DNA of 64,000 nt from Syntrophomonadaceae bacterium (GTDB taxonomy: Bacteria > Bacillota > Syntrophomonadia > Syntrophomonadales > Syntrophomonadaceae), in NCBI GenBank assembly GCA_012729835.1, contig JAAYCK010000002.1, positions 1 to 64,000 of the forward strand, in the 5' to 3' direction. Shown one piece after another: positions 1-8,791 of the stretch. The notes under the pieces are model-generated. The model was not told where the DNA came from. It saw only the letters and a program-made list of their open reading frames with translations, and did no database searches. The number at the start of each line of letters is the position of its first letter. Within the stretch, counting starts at the first letter, position 1. The position numbers and the translations under genes were made by a program.

Positions 1-300
1 ATCAGTGCGAACATACAGGGTGATATTCCCGGTCGTACAGGCTGGCACAACGTCGCTAGAACCCCTATTGATTTTTACATGACCATAGGTGCTTAGTGTC
101 GCTTTCTCAGCCAGATGCGCAGTAAGAGTTTCCTGTACATCGTCCGCTGCGCCCAGGGCATCATAGGCTCCGTCATGGTTATGACTCGCCTTAGCTGCGT
201 TAGAATCCATAATATCTAGGTTTTCGTTGTAACTGGCCCGGCTGACCGTTTCCGTTCCGATAGGTTTCTTCAATCCTAAATTTGGGGTTAAATCAGGCAT
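1..300 (-). CDS. Phage tail fibre / collar protein, 5' part only
   Basis: The reading frame starts with ATG at 300 and runs off the window edge, giving 100 codons without a stop. The start, MPDLTPNLGLKKP, followed by a stretch resembling ETVSRASYNENLDI and an SHNHDGAY motif, is typical of the N-terminal, baseplate-proximal part of Firmicutes phage tail fibres. Such proteins form trimeric fibres that bind the host surface. The gene overlaps the end of the upstream baseplate gene by 8 bases, as expected in a tightly packed tail operon. The receptor-binding C-terminus is outside the window, so specificity cannot be judged. Confidence 0.8.
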   Translation of the reverse strand, partial: MPDLTPNLGLKKPIGTETVSRASYNENLDIMDSNAAKASHNHDGAYDALGAADDVQETLTAHLAEKATLSTYGHVKINRGSSDVVPACTTGNITLYVRTD

Positions 301-880
301 CTATCCAGCCTCCTAACTCAAAGTCATTCCAGGTCAGGGCCTTGGCGTCCACCTCGTTCCAGGTCAAGCCCTCAGCATCCAACTCGTTCCAGATGAGATA
401 TCGCAGCACATATGTCACACCCAGGTGCGCCGGTTTTATCTCTTCAATGGCAGCTTGCATATCCTCATAGTTTGACGGAATCCCATGTTTATCCGTCATG
501 GTAATCGTAAAGCTATATGTTGCAGGATCCGGGGTAACTTCTACCGACCCATACGTATACGCTTCTGCTACACTCTTAATGAGGGCAATATTCACCGTGC
601 CTATCCCACGGATCTTTGATATTATCCTGCTTCGACGCTGATCAAGAGCCTTTCCACTGTACGATACTAACCCTAACTCTGATTCCCAGATATCCAGGGC
701 CCAGTCCGGAGCTGTAGCCACAAACATAGCTGCTAATAACAGATCGATGCCGGTAACATATGTATCTAGTTCTGCCCCCGCAGTTTGCAGGTAGGTTTTA
801 AATATCAGCGATGTCTGATAGTATTCCGGACAACACTGGAGCATACTTTTGCCGGCAGTCGATGTCAGAATATCACTCAT
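293..880 (-). CDS. Baseplate-associated tail protein, XkdU/YmfQ (DUF2313) family
   Basis: A 195-residue protein between the baseplate J protein and the tail fibre, the position of XkdU in PBSX and YmfQ/gp48 in other myophages. The family lies at the wedge of the baseplate and helps attach fibres. The first 150 residues look like the family core. The last 35 residues form three near-identical units of about ten residues, each built on (L/I)TWN(E/D)-(L/V)D-A, encoded by about 33-bp imperfect DNA repeats at 325-425. Such Trp-rich tails occur in Firmicutes relatives. The start overlaps the upstream gene by 8 bases. Confidence 0.8.
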   Translation of the reverse strand: MSDILTSTAGKSMLQCCPEYYQTSLIFKTYLQTAGAELDTYVTGIDLLLAAMFVATAPDWALDIWESELGLVSYSGKALDQRRSRIISKIRGIGTVNIALIKSVAEAYTYGSVEVTPDPATYSFTITMTDKHGIPSNYEDMQAAIEEIKPAHLGVTYVLRYLIWNELDAEGLTWNEVDAKALTWNDFELGGWIDA

Positions 881-1985
881 TCAACGTCACCGTCCCTTTA
901 ACAGCTACCTGGCCAGCACTAATAGTTATATTGGCTGTACCGCTATTTACCTGAAGGTTTGAATAATCGCTTACTCCTTCAGTATCCAAGATCATAGAGC
1001 CGATTCTCACATAGCGGACAGTATTGTCAGTAGCAAAGGCTATGCTTTTTAAATAGGCGGTCAAGGCAGTCTCGAAAGCCGTTTTGATCTCTGCCAGGGT
1101 CTTGGTACCGGTTCGGATTATAGTAGCTGTTACATTGATATTAACTGCTGTGGCAGCTGCTACTGTAACCGTTGCCCCAACCGGCGCCTCCCCATCACCG
1201 GTGCCAGCTGATGGTGAAATATGTTCCTGGACAGCATCCACGATGGTTGAAGATACCGGCAGTCCATCATCATCAACCAAAACAACCTTCACCGTTCCGT
1301 TTCCATCCCATAACGGGATCACTTGAGCATTACCCACTCCAGCAATCTCCAGTGCCCAGTTTTTATAATCCGCCTTATTGCCACTGGTCCCCGGGTTTTG
1401 CACCTTTGTGAGATACCGGGCCAAAAGAGACGTATCAGTTTCGGTATTCTCCCCGCCGGTAGTAGCAGAAGCGTTGGTTACTGCGCTAACACCGGCTATA
1501 TAGGTTCCCTGGACTGTAATAGTTCCCGATAATACATTGCCATTCTCACCGGCGGTAGTAGCTTGAATGGATGCGTTTACTGATCCCCCTGCCGGAATTG
1601 TAGTGTCAGCCGTGGTAACGAATTCTATGGCAGCCACACTGAGCATAGGATCGGCTGGGGTAGCAACAACCGTTCCTGATGGGATTACGGTCCCACTGGT
1701 ACCAGTAAAGGTGACTGTGCCGGTTGCCTTTACCGCGGCTTTTCTCTCTAATCCATGTTCCTCTACTCGGTAGTCAAGATATTCATCGAAAGTCGTGGAT
1801 GCAAATCCTCTGGCAAGGAAGTTTTGCATATCTATTTTCATTTGTGCCAGTTCAGCGGCCGCCGCAGCCAAGGCGTCATAAATATAACTGCCTTCGGATT
1901 TATCAATATCATTGGAGACCGTTGCAAGAAGCCTGGCCAGAATAACGTCCTCAGTCTCTGTTGTTAAGAAATCCGGTAAACTCAC
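873..1985 (-). CDS. Baseplate J-like protein, XkdT/gp47 family
   Basis: A 370-residue protein with the typical start (SLPDFLTTETEDVILARLL), a middle rich in Thr, Ala and Gly beta-strands, and a C-terminal part resembling GAPVGATVTV. This is the Baseplate_J family (Mu gp47, P2 gpJ, PBSX XkdT), which forms the inner wedge of contractile-tail baseplates. It abuts the XkdS-like gene (stop and start share 1985) and overlaps the XkdU-like gene by 8 bases, so the three are probably translationally coupled. The length is normal for the family. Confidence 0.9.
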   Translation of the reverse strand: MSLPDFLTTETEDVILARLLATVSNDIDKSEGSYIYDALAAAAAELAQMKIDMQNFLARGFASTTFDEYLDYRVEEHGLERKAAVKATGTVTFTGTSGTVIPSGTVVATPADPMLSVAAIEFVTTADTTIPAGGSVNASIQATTAGENGNVLSGTITVQGTYIAGVSAVTNASATTGGENTETDTSLLARYLTKVQNPGTSGNKADYKNWALEIAGVGNAQVIPLWDGNGTVKVVLVDDDGLPVSSTIVDAVQEHISPSAGTGDGEAPVGATVTVAAATAVNINVTATIIRTGTKTLAEIKTAFETALTAYLKSIAFATDNTVRYVRIGSMILDTEGVSDYSNLQVNSGTANITISAGQVAVKGTVTLNE

Positions 1986-2434
1986 TAGATCACCACCCCT
2001 GTACCAACTTGAATCTGGTCGCCCTTAATCGAAATAACATCACAAGTAAAATACAAACGACTATCTTCCCAGACAAAAACGAGGTTTTTAACCTCATCCG
2101 TCCGGGGATCCACCGTCAAAGTCTCTTTAACTATTCGTTGGATCTCACTCTCGATTACTTCCCTGGAGAATCCCCTGCCAATTAAGTCATCGAAATCATG
2201 GCCATACTGTCGGCCATATATCAAATGACGGTATCGCGGAGTTAATAGAGCCTTTTGGCACCACTCCATAAAGGCCTCGTTCTCATCGGCGGTAGCCGTC
2301 CGACCAGTAGGCGTGGTGACAAATTCCCCGGCATCAAAATCAAACTTCCACCCCTTGCCAAATGTAATCGGGGTGGAAGCTTCTTTGTCTATAGTCAGTC
2401 CACTAACTGTATCTGTTGGCAGTAGATTAGCCAT
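1985..2434 (-). CDS. DUF2634 baseplate wedge protein, XkdS/gpW family
   Basis: A 149-residue protein with features of DUF2634: an ITFGKGWKFDF start region, a GRTATADENEAFMEWCQKAL block and the RYRHLIYGRQYGHDFDDLIG motif near residue 90. Members resemble T4 gp25 and P2 gpW, the lysozyme-like wedge component that nucleates the sheath at the baseplate. It lies between the XkdR and XkdT homologues, as in PBSX. Confidence 0.85.
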   Translation of the reverse strand: MANLLPTDTVSGLTIDKEASTPITFGKGWKFDFDAGEFVTTPTGRTATADENEAFMEWCQKALLTPRYRHLIYGRQYGHDFDDLIGRGFSREVIESEIQRIVKETLTVDPRTDEVKNLVFVWEDSRLYFTCDVISIKGDQIQVGTGVVI

Positions 2435-2437
2435 TTG

Positions 2438-2860
2438 CTATGTCACCACCTTACATAGGATCACGCAGTCCTGGCCGCCATTGATTGGGACTACTAATAC
2501 CCTATCGCCGGACTTAAGCTCACTCTTCAGATCTATGTGGACTTTTAGGGCTTCACCAACTCCGCCTTCCCCATGAAAATCTATCCGAGTTAAAGACGAA
2601 TATAGGGTTGATCCATCATCCATATCATTGCCTTTAGGGTCTGACTTTACCGGGGAAGCCGTAATTACTGTCCGGGCAGCTTGAGGAACTTCTAACTTAA
2701 CCGTCCAATCAGCATACATAGGATCATCGATAGCGTGTTTAAAATCATCAAGCTTAACCCCGTTCGAGGTGATTGTCCCAAGGACACAGGTATTACCTGC
2801 TAATGCTCCAGCAGTTCGCTGTTTCATTTGGCGGTCTATCATATCAACCAGTTCCTTCAA
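2438..2860 (-). CDS. DUF2577 tail protein, XkdR family
   Basis: A 140-residue protein matching DUF2577 in its N-terminal MKELVDMIDRQMKQR segment and a C-terminal GDRVLVVPINGGQDCVIL strand pair that looks like an OB fold. PBSX XkdR and SKIN YqbR occupy the same slot between the hub protein and the wedge protein. The role is probably in the baseplate hub or spike. It overlaps the upstream XkdQ-like gene by 17 bases. Confidence 0.8.
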   Translation of the reverse strand: MKELVDMIDRQMKQRTAGALAGNTCVLGTITSNGVKLDDFKHAIDDPMYADWTVKLEVPQAARTVITASPVKSDPKGNDMDDGSTLYSSLTRIDFHGEGGVGEALKVHIDLKSELKSGDRVLVVPINGGQDCVILCKVVT

Positions 2861-3857
2861 GGTAAAACCTCCTCCTCACATAATCCTCACTGGCCAGCTC
2901 CAGAGTCATCTTCCCTGGGTTACCTAGTTGGTGATTAACCGATATCACATAAAGCTCAGTACTCGATAACATGACCTTGTCACCGGCCCGGATGGTATTA
3001 ATGTCAATGGCTTCTACCTCAAATGTTTCCTGCATCCCACATAAAAGCTTCTTGGCAGATATCGAAGCAGCTGAAGCTGTAGTGATTTTTTCGTCTTGAA
3101 GAACTACCTGCAGGGTTCCGTATTTTGCGGTTTCCCCTTTTTCGATGGCCAAGACCGGGGACCTGCTATCTTCTCCGGCATTGCCCAAAACCTTTACCTG
3201 TGTGACTGTCCCTTCCAGGGTGCGCTTCTGGGTTATCTGACTGACGTTCTGATCGGGTTCGAGAACCCATACGTTTTTGTTTTTACCCAGTTCAATCAAT
3301 TCAAGACCATCAGGGCTCATACGGGCCCGGAATAAACCTCCGCCTTTTACCGCAGTCTCTTGAATATCCCGCTGAATCATGCTGTAAATGGATTGTGCTC
3401 GGTATACTCCCTTGGCCAGAGCTATCTTGGTATCGGCAATGATTGAGGACGTAATGCCCCAGTCCTTGCAGTATTGTTTCAGGCGATCTGTTGCGGTCTG
3501 ACCGGCCGGAAACAAATATTCATCCTCTGACTTGGCCAGATAGATTGAGCGGTCATAAATATCAATGTCAATATGTTTAATCCCCGTGGTTTCACTGCTA
3601 CATTCCCAGACTACTCCCGGATGCAGCAGATATACCATGCTCGAGCCGCCAAAGGGGATTCCCGATATTCTTATCTCCTGGCCATTGGCGATCCCTATCT
3701 TTTGGAATTCATCGGTAACCAGCAGACGGACCTGGGCATGATAGGCTATATCCGAGAGGGATTCGTCCAGGCTGATACTCTCAACCAGTTCTCGCAGATA
3801 ATACTTGTTGGCCAGAACCACCTCATATTTGTTTAAACCCGGTTTAACTACACTCAT
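2844..3857 (-). CDS. Baseplate hub protein, XkdQ/YqbQ family
   Basis: A 337-residue protein related to PBSX XkdQ and gpD-like hub proteins that form the central trimer beneath the tail tube. Recognisable parts are an early beta-domain (YYLRELVESISLDESLSDIA), a central segment with SIYSMIQRDIQETA, and a C-terminal GDKVMLSSTELYVISVNHQL strand region seen in the family. It overlaps the LysM protein gene by 4 bases (ATGA), indicating translational coupling. Confidence 0.85.
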   Translation of the reverse strand: MSVVKPGLNKYEVVLANKYYLRELVESISLDESLSDIAYHAQVRLLVTDEFQKIGIANGQEIRISGIPFGGSSMVYLLHPGVVWECSSETTGIKHIDIDIYDRSIYLAKSEDEYLFPAGQTATDRLKQYCKDWGITSSIIADTKIALAKGVYRAQSIYSMIQRDIQETAVKGGGLFRARMSPDGLELIELGKNKNVWVLEPDQNVSQITQKRTLEGTVTQVKVLGNAGEDSRSPVLAIEKGETAKYGTLQVVLQDEKITTASAASISAKKLLCGMQETFEVEAIDINTIRAGDKVMLSSTELYVISVNHQLGNPGKMTLELASEDYVRRRFYLEGTG

Positions 3858-4498
3858 GCCGGCATCACCAGCTTTGTACCGGCATATATGAGCTCAGGCT
3901 TTTTCCCAATTATTGAGGAGTTTAGTGCAAAGAGTTCCTTCCACCGGCTGCCGTCTCCTAACTGCATTTTTGCAATCGCGAACAGGGAATCACCTAGTTT
4001 TACAGTATAAGTTTTGGGTACCGGTTTAAGATCAGGGCGATTGGCAATAATGCCGCTTGCAGTCCGTTGAAGTTCAGCAACGGTTCTAACCTTTATCTCA
4101 CGCCAACTACGTAGGGTAAGTTCGAAATAGATATCACCTGGCTCTCCGCCTTTAATTGTCAGTGTATGAGCTGATGCCATGACTAGCTTATTAATTTTGG
4201 TTCCTCCAACAATAAAGTGGATCGGCTTTTGGCTCTTGGTCCAAGCTTCAAGCTGGGCCATGGCCTCCTCCGGATCCGGAATGCTGGAGAATTGGCAATA
4301 GCTCGCATCATATTCCGCGGGAAAAAATGAAGAGAAGGTAGTTTCCTGGACCTTCTCTCCATTGCTCGGAAAATCAACTTCTCCCAGGGACATTATGTTT
4401 ACTGTTTCAAACAGCTTTTCTCGCTGAAAGCTAATCTCTGCAGGGTTTACCGGTAATCTTAAGACCGGCCCATCCTGTTCCACGAGATAGAAATCCAT
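3854..4498 (-). CDS. LysM-domain baseplate protein, XkdP family
   Basis: A 214-residue protein of the XkdP/YqbP type. The N-terminus (residues 1-120) resembles T4 gp53-like phage proteins with PAEISFQREKLFETVNIM. A single LysM domain occupies the last 50 residues, starting at TYTVKLGDSLFAIA and ending in YAGTKLVMP. LysM binds peptidoglycan, and in contractile tails this protein links the hub to the wedge. It follows the tape-measure gene by 15 bases. Confidence 0.85.
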   Translation of the reverse strand: MDFYLVEQDGPVLRLPVNPAEISFQREKLFETVNIMSLGEVDFPSNGEKVQETTFSSFFPAEYDASYCQFSSIPDPEEAMAQLEAWTKSQKPIHFIVGGTKINKLVMASAHTLTIKGGEPGDIYFELTLRSWREIKVRTVAELQRTASGIIANRPDLKPVPKTYTVKLGDSLFAIAKMQLGDGSRWKELFALNSSIIGKKPELIYAGTKLVMPA

Positions 4499-4513
4499 CT
4501 ACTATCACCAGCC

Positions 4514-6316
4514 TTATCCTCTATTCTGCAAGGCCTGCTTCATTGAACGTTTCATATCGGCCACGATTTTGCGGCCGATTTCCATGGCTAGGGTATCCTC
4601 ATCAACATTGCCCCAGTTTATGGTGTTCGATGAATATACGGTAACATTGCCGCCTCCTCCGGCCAGTGCCGGCGCTGAACCAACAAAACCACCGGCAGCA
4701 TATTGCCTAACTCCGAGTCTTCTGCCGGCTTCCGCCCAAAGATTAATCCCGCGGCTCTTATATTTACTGGACAGTGGAACAATAGCCTCCGGTCCATCTT
4801 CGCCTATTAGGCTATATACAGGCCTGTTTACGATGTCGCCGGTTGCCTTTTTGGGTGTATTTTTGGCAAGCATTGCATCAAAGTTCTGTGCCATATTGTA
4901 TATTGTTAAAGGCAGAACCGCACCGCCTCCCATATTAGCCCCTTTGAAAAGCGTGAGCCCCATTCCAACTCCGTTATCTTTCAATCCCTGCGTAATCGCA
5001 CCCTTTATCCCGGACCCTATGCCTTTAATAAGCGCTTTGCCTAATGCTATTGCTGTTGGTGTTAGCAATGGGATCATCGCTTCGAGGGCAGTTGCAAAGA
5101 GTTCTCCTAGCTTACCCATTATCTCAGATACCTGTTCGCCGCCGGGTCCATTAAGCCAATTATTGAATACCTCCAGGCCTCTGCTGAGAGCTATAATAAT
5201 TTTGCCTCCGAAATCTGCTTTTTGAAATCCGGGGTCTTTTGAAAGGTTTGCATAGAATTTCTTAACCTTCTCATACATTGCTTCAAATCTGGAACCTATT
5301 TTTTGCCCCGCCGCCTGCACCTTAGCTTGGAATGACTGAAATTTCTTGCTCGTAAAATCGGTTGAACCAACTATGTCAGTTAAGACTCGTTTGACAGGTC
5401 CTGCTAATCCGGCCCCGAAAGCAGCAATAATAAATCTTTTGGTATCACTCATAGTTGATCTAAGCCCAAGGTAGGACTGTGATAGTTTATCCATCCCACC
5501 GGCAAAATTCTTTTCCAGGTATGTTACGATATCGTTCATGGCCTTGGATGCAGGTATGCCCAAAGTCCCGATATCTCTTAATTTATCAGAACTAACGCCC
5601 AATGCCTTGCCTAACTCCGACATTGGTACGCGCAGGTTTTCAGATACCTGTCTGAGTTCCTCCATCTGAAGCGTTCCGTTATAGCCAATCTGTTTAAATC
5701 CCATCATGGCTAATTGCATGCCCTCCATGCCGGCGCCGGTATACCCGGCAGCATTGCCAAAGGCGGTAAGGTCCCGTATCGATTCCTTCCAGGCTTTATC
5801 GACATCCATGGTTCCTTTATATACGCCCATCAAGCCAATAGCCGATTCCTGCAGGAAAGGAAACTCGAATGGAGTTTTGGCTGCATACTGCACCAACTCC
5901 CGATAGGCCTTTTTACCCTTTTTGGCACTACCCATGAAGAAATCCAAGCCCATTTCAGCCTGTTCAAGGGAACCGTATTCATTCAAAGCATAAATACTTC
6001 CCCCAACGATACCAGCACCAGCTCCGGCCACAGCTAACCCGAGTTTGCTAATGACTCCGCTGGCCATATCCTTTGCCTTGATTCCTATGGTAAAGTCTTT
6101 GCTTGCCAGAGTTCTGAGTTTTGAATCGATTTTACCTATCGCACCTGACACCCTATCCTTAAGGGAAGCGGTAGGACTGATCTTCAGCTTATCAAGTGCT
6201 TTGGCCTGTTTTTCGTTCCTTTGGATGAATTTTTCCATGGCGCTAAGTTTCTTCTGAGCCTGCTCGGTTCCTTGTGTGTTTACTGATATCTCTATCTCAT
6301 AGCGTTCATCGGCCAT
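4514..6316 (-). CDS. Tail tape measure protein
   Basis: A 600-residue protein containing the TIGR01541/PF20155-like tape-measure core (YNGTLQMEELRQVSENLRVP, followed by GLRSTMSDTKRFIIAAFG). It has alpha-helical and coiled-coil stretches, a hydrophobic Gly-rich segment near residues 90-105 (LGLAVAGAGAGIVGG) and a C-terminal segment resembling YSLIGEDGPEAIVPL that is common in tape measures. It sets tail length; at about 1.5 angstrom per residue the tail would be near 90 nm, an estimate only. Its start overlaps the end of the frameshifted chaperone extension. Confidence 0.9.
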   Translation of the reverse strand: MADERYEIEISVNTQGTEQAQKKLSAMEKFIQRNEKQAKALDKLKISPTASLKDRVSGAIGKIDSKLRTLASKDFTIGIKAKDMASGVISKLGLAVAGAGAGIVGGSIYALNEYGSLEQAEMGLDFFMGSAKKGKKAYRELVQYAAKTPFEFPFLQESAIGLMGVYKGTMDVDKAWKESIRDLTAFGNAAGYTGAGMEGMQLAMMGFKQIGYNGTLQMEELRQVSENLRVPMSELGKALGVSSDKLRDIGTLGIPASKAMNDIVTYLEKNFAGGMDKLSQSYLGLRSTMSDTKRFIIAAFGAGLAGPVKRVLTDIVGSTDFTSKKFQSFQAKVQAAGQKIGSRFEAMYEKVKKFYANLSKDPGFQKADFGGKIIIALSRGLEVFNNWLNGPGGEQVSEIMGKLGELFATALEAMIPLLTPTAIALGKALIKGIGSGIKGAITQGLKDNGVGMGLTLFKGANMGGGAVLPLTIYNMAQNFDAMLAKNTPKKATGDIVNRPVYSLIGEDGPEAIVPLSSKYKSRGINLWAEAGRRLGVRQYAAGGFVGSAPALAGGGGNVTVYSSNTINWGNVDEDTLAMEIGRKIVADMKRSMKQALQNRG

Positions 6317-6487
6317 AGTTTTTGTTCACCTCCTTAAGCCATTTTTCCTGATCTTCAATTTCATAATCAGAAAAGGCCATAAGCAATACTTGTTCGCCTC
6401 TGGGTTTTTCCCAAAATTCACCCGGGGTTAAGTGGTGACGGGTAAAAAGATTATACATAGCCGTCACCACCCCCCCGGCCTTAATCA
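6306..6487 (-). CDS. Tail assembly chaperone extension (gpT-like part of a gpG-T frameshift product)
   Basis: This frame is open from the frameshift site to TGA at 6306-6308 and encodes about 60 residues, with MYNLFTRHHLTPGEFWEKP at its core. Read after a -1 slip at A AAA AAC (6488-6494), it continues the upstream 130-residue protein without a gap. An internal ATG at 6458 exists but lacks a convincing ribosome site. A short acidic Trp/Leu-rich extension located just before the tape measure is the hallmark of the G-T chaperone of long-tailed phages, where the T part recruits tail-tube subunits. Its end overlaps the tape-measure start by 11 bases. Confidence 0.8.
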
Positions 6488-6877
6488 GTTTTTTACCTCA
6501 ACCAGATCCTCTTCAAAACCGGATAGCTCCATCACTATTTCACCTAATGAAGATAATTCACCGGCCAGGAGTAACCTTTTAATAACCTCTTCTTTCCCGC
6601 TGGCATTGTATTTTTCAAGCAAGGCCTTATTTCCCCAATCTGGAGAAACAGTTGCAGCGGCAATTAATCCAACTTTGAACGCTTCTTCATCTAGCGTTGC
6701 ACCGTCTTTGCCTTTACGGGTGCATTTTTCCTGGTGCGCAAAAACCTCTTTCCCGGTCAAACCCTTTAGAGTAACCGGTATACCCAAGCGCTGTAGGGTC
6801 ACGGTTTTTTGTGGAATCTCGCTGCTAAGTAACCGGTTTATAATCTCTGCTTCGCTCAACTTCTGCAGGTCATCCAT
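6485..6877 (-). CDS. Tail assembly chaperone, XkdN/gpG-like
   Basis: A 130-residue acidic, mostly helical protein (MDDLQKLSEAEIINRLLSSE) of the XkdN family, coded between the tail tube and the tape measure. It probably coats the tape-measure protein during tail assembly. The gene ends with a slippery heptamer immediately before its stop, so a fraction of ribosomes should make a longer gpGT-like fusion of about 190 residues. It starts with ATG 11 bases after the tail-tube stop. Confidence 0.85.
   Translation of the reverse strand: MDDLQKLSEAEIINRLLSSEIPQKTVTLQRLGIPVTLKGLTGKEVFAHQEKCTRKGKDGATLDEEAFKVGLIAAATVSPDWGNKALLEKYNASGKEEVIKRLLLAGELSSLGEIVMELSGFEEDLVEVKN
6488..6494 (-). promoter_or_regulatory. 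Programmed -1 ribosomal frameshift slippery heptamer
   Basis: The minus strand reads GTA AAA AAC TGA at the end of the chaperone gene. This places the canonical slippery heptamer A AAA AAC in frame, one codon before the stop. A -1 slip moves the ribosome into the frame CTG ATT AAG GCC and then to the 60-residue extension. The G-rich stretch just downstream (seven consecutive G) could help pausing. A_AAA_AAC is one of the most efficient known bacterial slippery sites. Confidence 0.85.
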
Positions 6878-6888
6878 AAGCTGCCTCC

Positions 6889-7308
6889 TTATGACTGCAC
6901 GATGGGATCAACAAATTCAGGATCTCCATCGTAGACAAACGGCCACTCCTCTTCGATAACTTCACCGGTTTTCCAGTTAGCAAACGGGATACTCGTGAAC
7001 TTAACTTTGCTCACGCGGATCCGCTCAGCGCCATATGCCTCTGGATCATCCAGTTTGGATATGATCTGAAACTGGGCCGTGGGGTTTTTCGCAAGCGTCT
7101 GCTGCAATTTGCTGGTTACCTTGTAACCTGATATAGCGCCCGATCCGTTGACGCCAATCAGTTTATGCTTGGTACGCCTGGTGCCGGCCGTTTTGAGTTC
7201 CGAAAACTCAAGCTCGTCCTTGATTTCGCAATGAGTAAAGTTGGAGAGGAAATCCCCATCTAGGTAGATCTCTCCGAATGATCCGTTTATTACGCGGGTT
7301 TCGTCCAA
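6889..7308 (-). CDS. Tail tube protein, XkdM family
   Basis: A 139-residue protein matching the phage tail tube family (XkdM, DUF2001). Visible features are VINGSFGEIYLDG at the start, KTAGTRRTKHKLIGVNGSG in the middle and a C-terminal EVIEEEWPFVYDGDPEFVD. It polymerises as hexameric rings inside the contractile sheath. It follows the sheath gene by 13 bases, the invariant sheath-tube order of myophages. Confidence 0.9.
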   Translation of the reverse strand: MDETRVINGSFGEIYLDGDFLSNFTHCEIKDELEFSELKTAGTRRTKHKLIGVNGSGAISGYKVTSKLQQTLAKNPTAQFQIISKLDDPEAYGAERIRVSKVKFTSIPFANWKTGEVIEEEWPFVYDGDPEFVDPIVQS

Positions 7309-7321
7309 CTAAGCCACCTCC

Positions 7322-8791
7322 TTAATAGACCACAAAGGTCCCGAATATCTGCTCCATAACGTCGGTGATATATGCCTCCCATTTGACAAATACCTGATCG
7401 GCTTCTGGGTTCTTCTTGGCAGTGGCACCATAGTAGTCTGGGTCAAGGAAGACATCCCAACCAGTGTTCTCTATGATTCCATCCATGGCCAGCGTCTGCA
7501 TGTACTCTTTGAATGCCCCGATCAGGGATGCACGGCCCTCGGCAGTGTTGTTGACCTTACCGATGTAGTTGGCCTCGGCCGCCACCTGCAGGTCACTGTT
7601 GATCGCATCCATAACCCGGATGGTCCGGATCTTCTTCCAGCCAGATCCTTGGTCCTGTCCAAGGGTGGTCAGGGTGTTGATACCCCGCAGCGGCTTTACA
7701 ATAGAACCATCGTGATAGAGTATAAACACTCCGCCGGCAATGGCCGCCTCCATCTCAGATCTGGTCCAGCGTCTGGTAACATCATCGAATGGCGTGGGAG
7801 CATAGGTAGTGGACTCGGACAGTTTCTGTCCACCTATCAGACCGGCCACATAACTGGCCACCTGGGCTGAGCTGTACTCAATGCCATCCAGTTTGGCCCC
7901 GGTACCTATGTTAACGATGCCCTCAAAATTGAATCCAGCTGACCGGGTCACAGCCTGGGATACTGCATCAGCAGCAGTATCAGCCGCAGTAGTGCCTCCC
8001 ATTACACCCATAACCCCCATACCCTCGCCTCTGACCCGCGCTATCCATGCGGCTACCAGAGTATGAATAGCGCTATCGGTTACACCATCGAGAGCCAGCA
8101 GGTTAAAGGTTTGGGTTTCCAAGGCAGTCAGGAACGCAGTGTAATCAGCTGATACCACTCCGGAAATACCCGAATCGCCACTTGCAAACGCCTGGGCTGA
8201 TACATTGGCTAAGGTCCCATTACCAGCAGCCAGTTTAGTGGCTGTTACCCATACATTACCGGTGTCATTGTTGATCGCAGATACCGCTGCGTCGACCGTC
8301 CCAGAAGTAAAGGTGAATGTTCGGAGAAGGGTAGTCCCTTCATACAACTTTATGTCCTTCTTGGTGGCATCGGCAGAATTGACCTGCACAGTCGCCTTGA
8401 AACTGTTACCCCGAGTGCCTTTGTATTTTGCATCGAGCCTGAGAACATTGATCGGGGATGCGGTTGTATCTACTAGAGTGGTTGTTGCTAACGCAGCCGC
8501 CGTACTGGCCAGCCGGTAAGCCAGGACCTTACTGGCTCCACCCAACAGTGCAAAATACAGGCTGGTATAAGCTGTGGCGTTGTTGGTTATGTCTTCGGTG
8601 AAATAATCAATGATCTGCTGAACGCTGGTGATCTCCACAAACTCAGCAATGGGACCCCAGTGAGCTTTGACCGGGATGGCAACCACTCCCCGGGCACCGG
8701 AAGCAATAGCAGCCAGAGCCGCGGCCTTGAAATTCATGTATAGACCTGGTAAGACGGGCATATCCGTCGCGGTCCAATTTCCTCCTGCCAT
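7322..8791 (-). CDS. Contractile tail sheath protein, XkdK family
   Basis: A 489-residue protein of the Phage_sheath_1 family. It opens with AGGNWTATDMPVLPGLYMNF, carries the GARGVVAIPVKAHWGP segment near residue 40, and ends with a region of LAMDGIIENTGWDVFLDPDY type followed by EAYITDVMEQIFGTFVVY. The last part forms the conserved C-terminal sheath domain. The sheath contracts to drive the tube through the host envelope. Presence of a full-length sheath assigns the prophage to the myovirus morphology. Confidence 0.95.
   Translation of the reverse strand: MAGGNWTATDMPVLPGLYMNFKAAALAAIASGARGVVAIPVKAHWGPIAEFVEITSVQQIIDYFTEDITNNATAYTSLYFALLGGASKVLAYRLASTAAALATTTLVDTTASPINVLRLDAKYKGTRGNSFKATVQVNSADATKKDIKLYEGTTLLRTFTFTSGTVDAAVSAINNDTGNVWVTATKLAAGNGTLANVSAQAFASGDSGISGVVSADYTAFLTALETQTFNLLALDGVTDSAIHTLVAAWIARVRGEGMGVMGVMGGTTAADTAADAVSQAVTRSAGFNFEGIVNIGTGAKLDGIEYSSAQVASYVAGLIGGQKLSESTTYAPTPFDDVTRRWTRSEMEAAIAGGVFILYHDGSIVKPLRGINTLTTLGQDQGSGWKKIRTIRVMDAINSDLQVAAEANYIGKVNNTAEGRASLIGAFKEYMQTLAMDGIIENTGWDVFLDPDYYGATAKKNPEADQVFVKWEAYITDVMEQIFGTFVVY

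Noticed and set aside
282-470. Repeats at 325-425 as a CRISPR or plus-strand repeat protein gene
   Set aside because: Units are about 33 bp without spacers and encode a Trp-rich tail of the XkdU-like protein on the minus strand.
4569-5225. 218-codon plus-strand ORF over the tape-measure gene
   Set aside because: It lies opposite a well-supported gene, has low-complexity Pro/Ser composition and no ribosome site.
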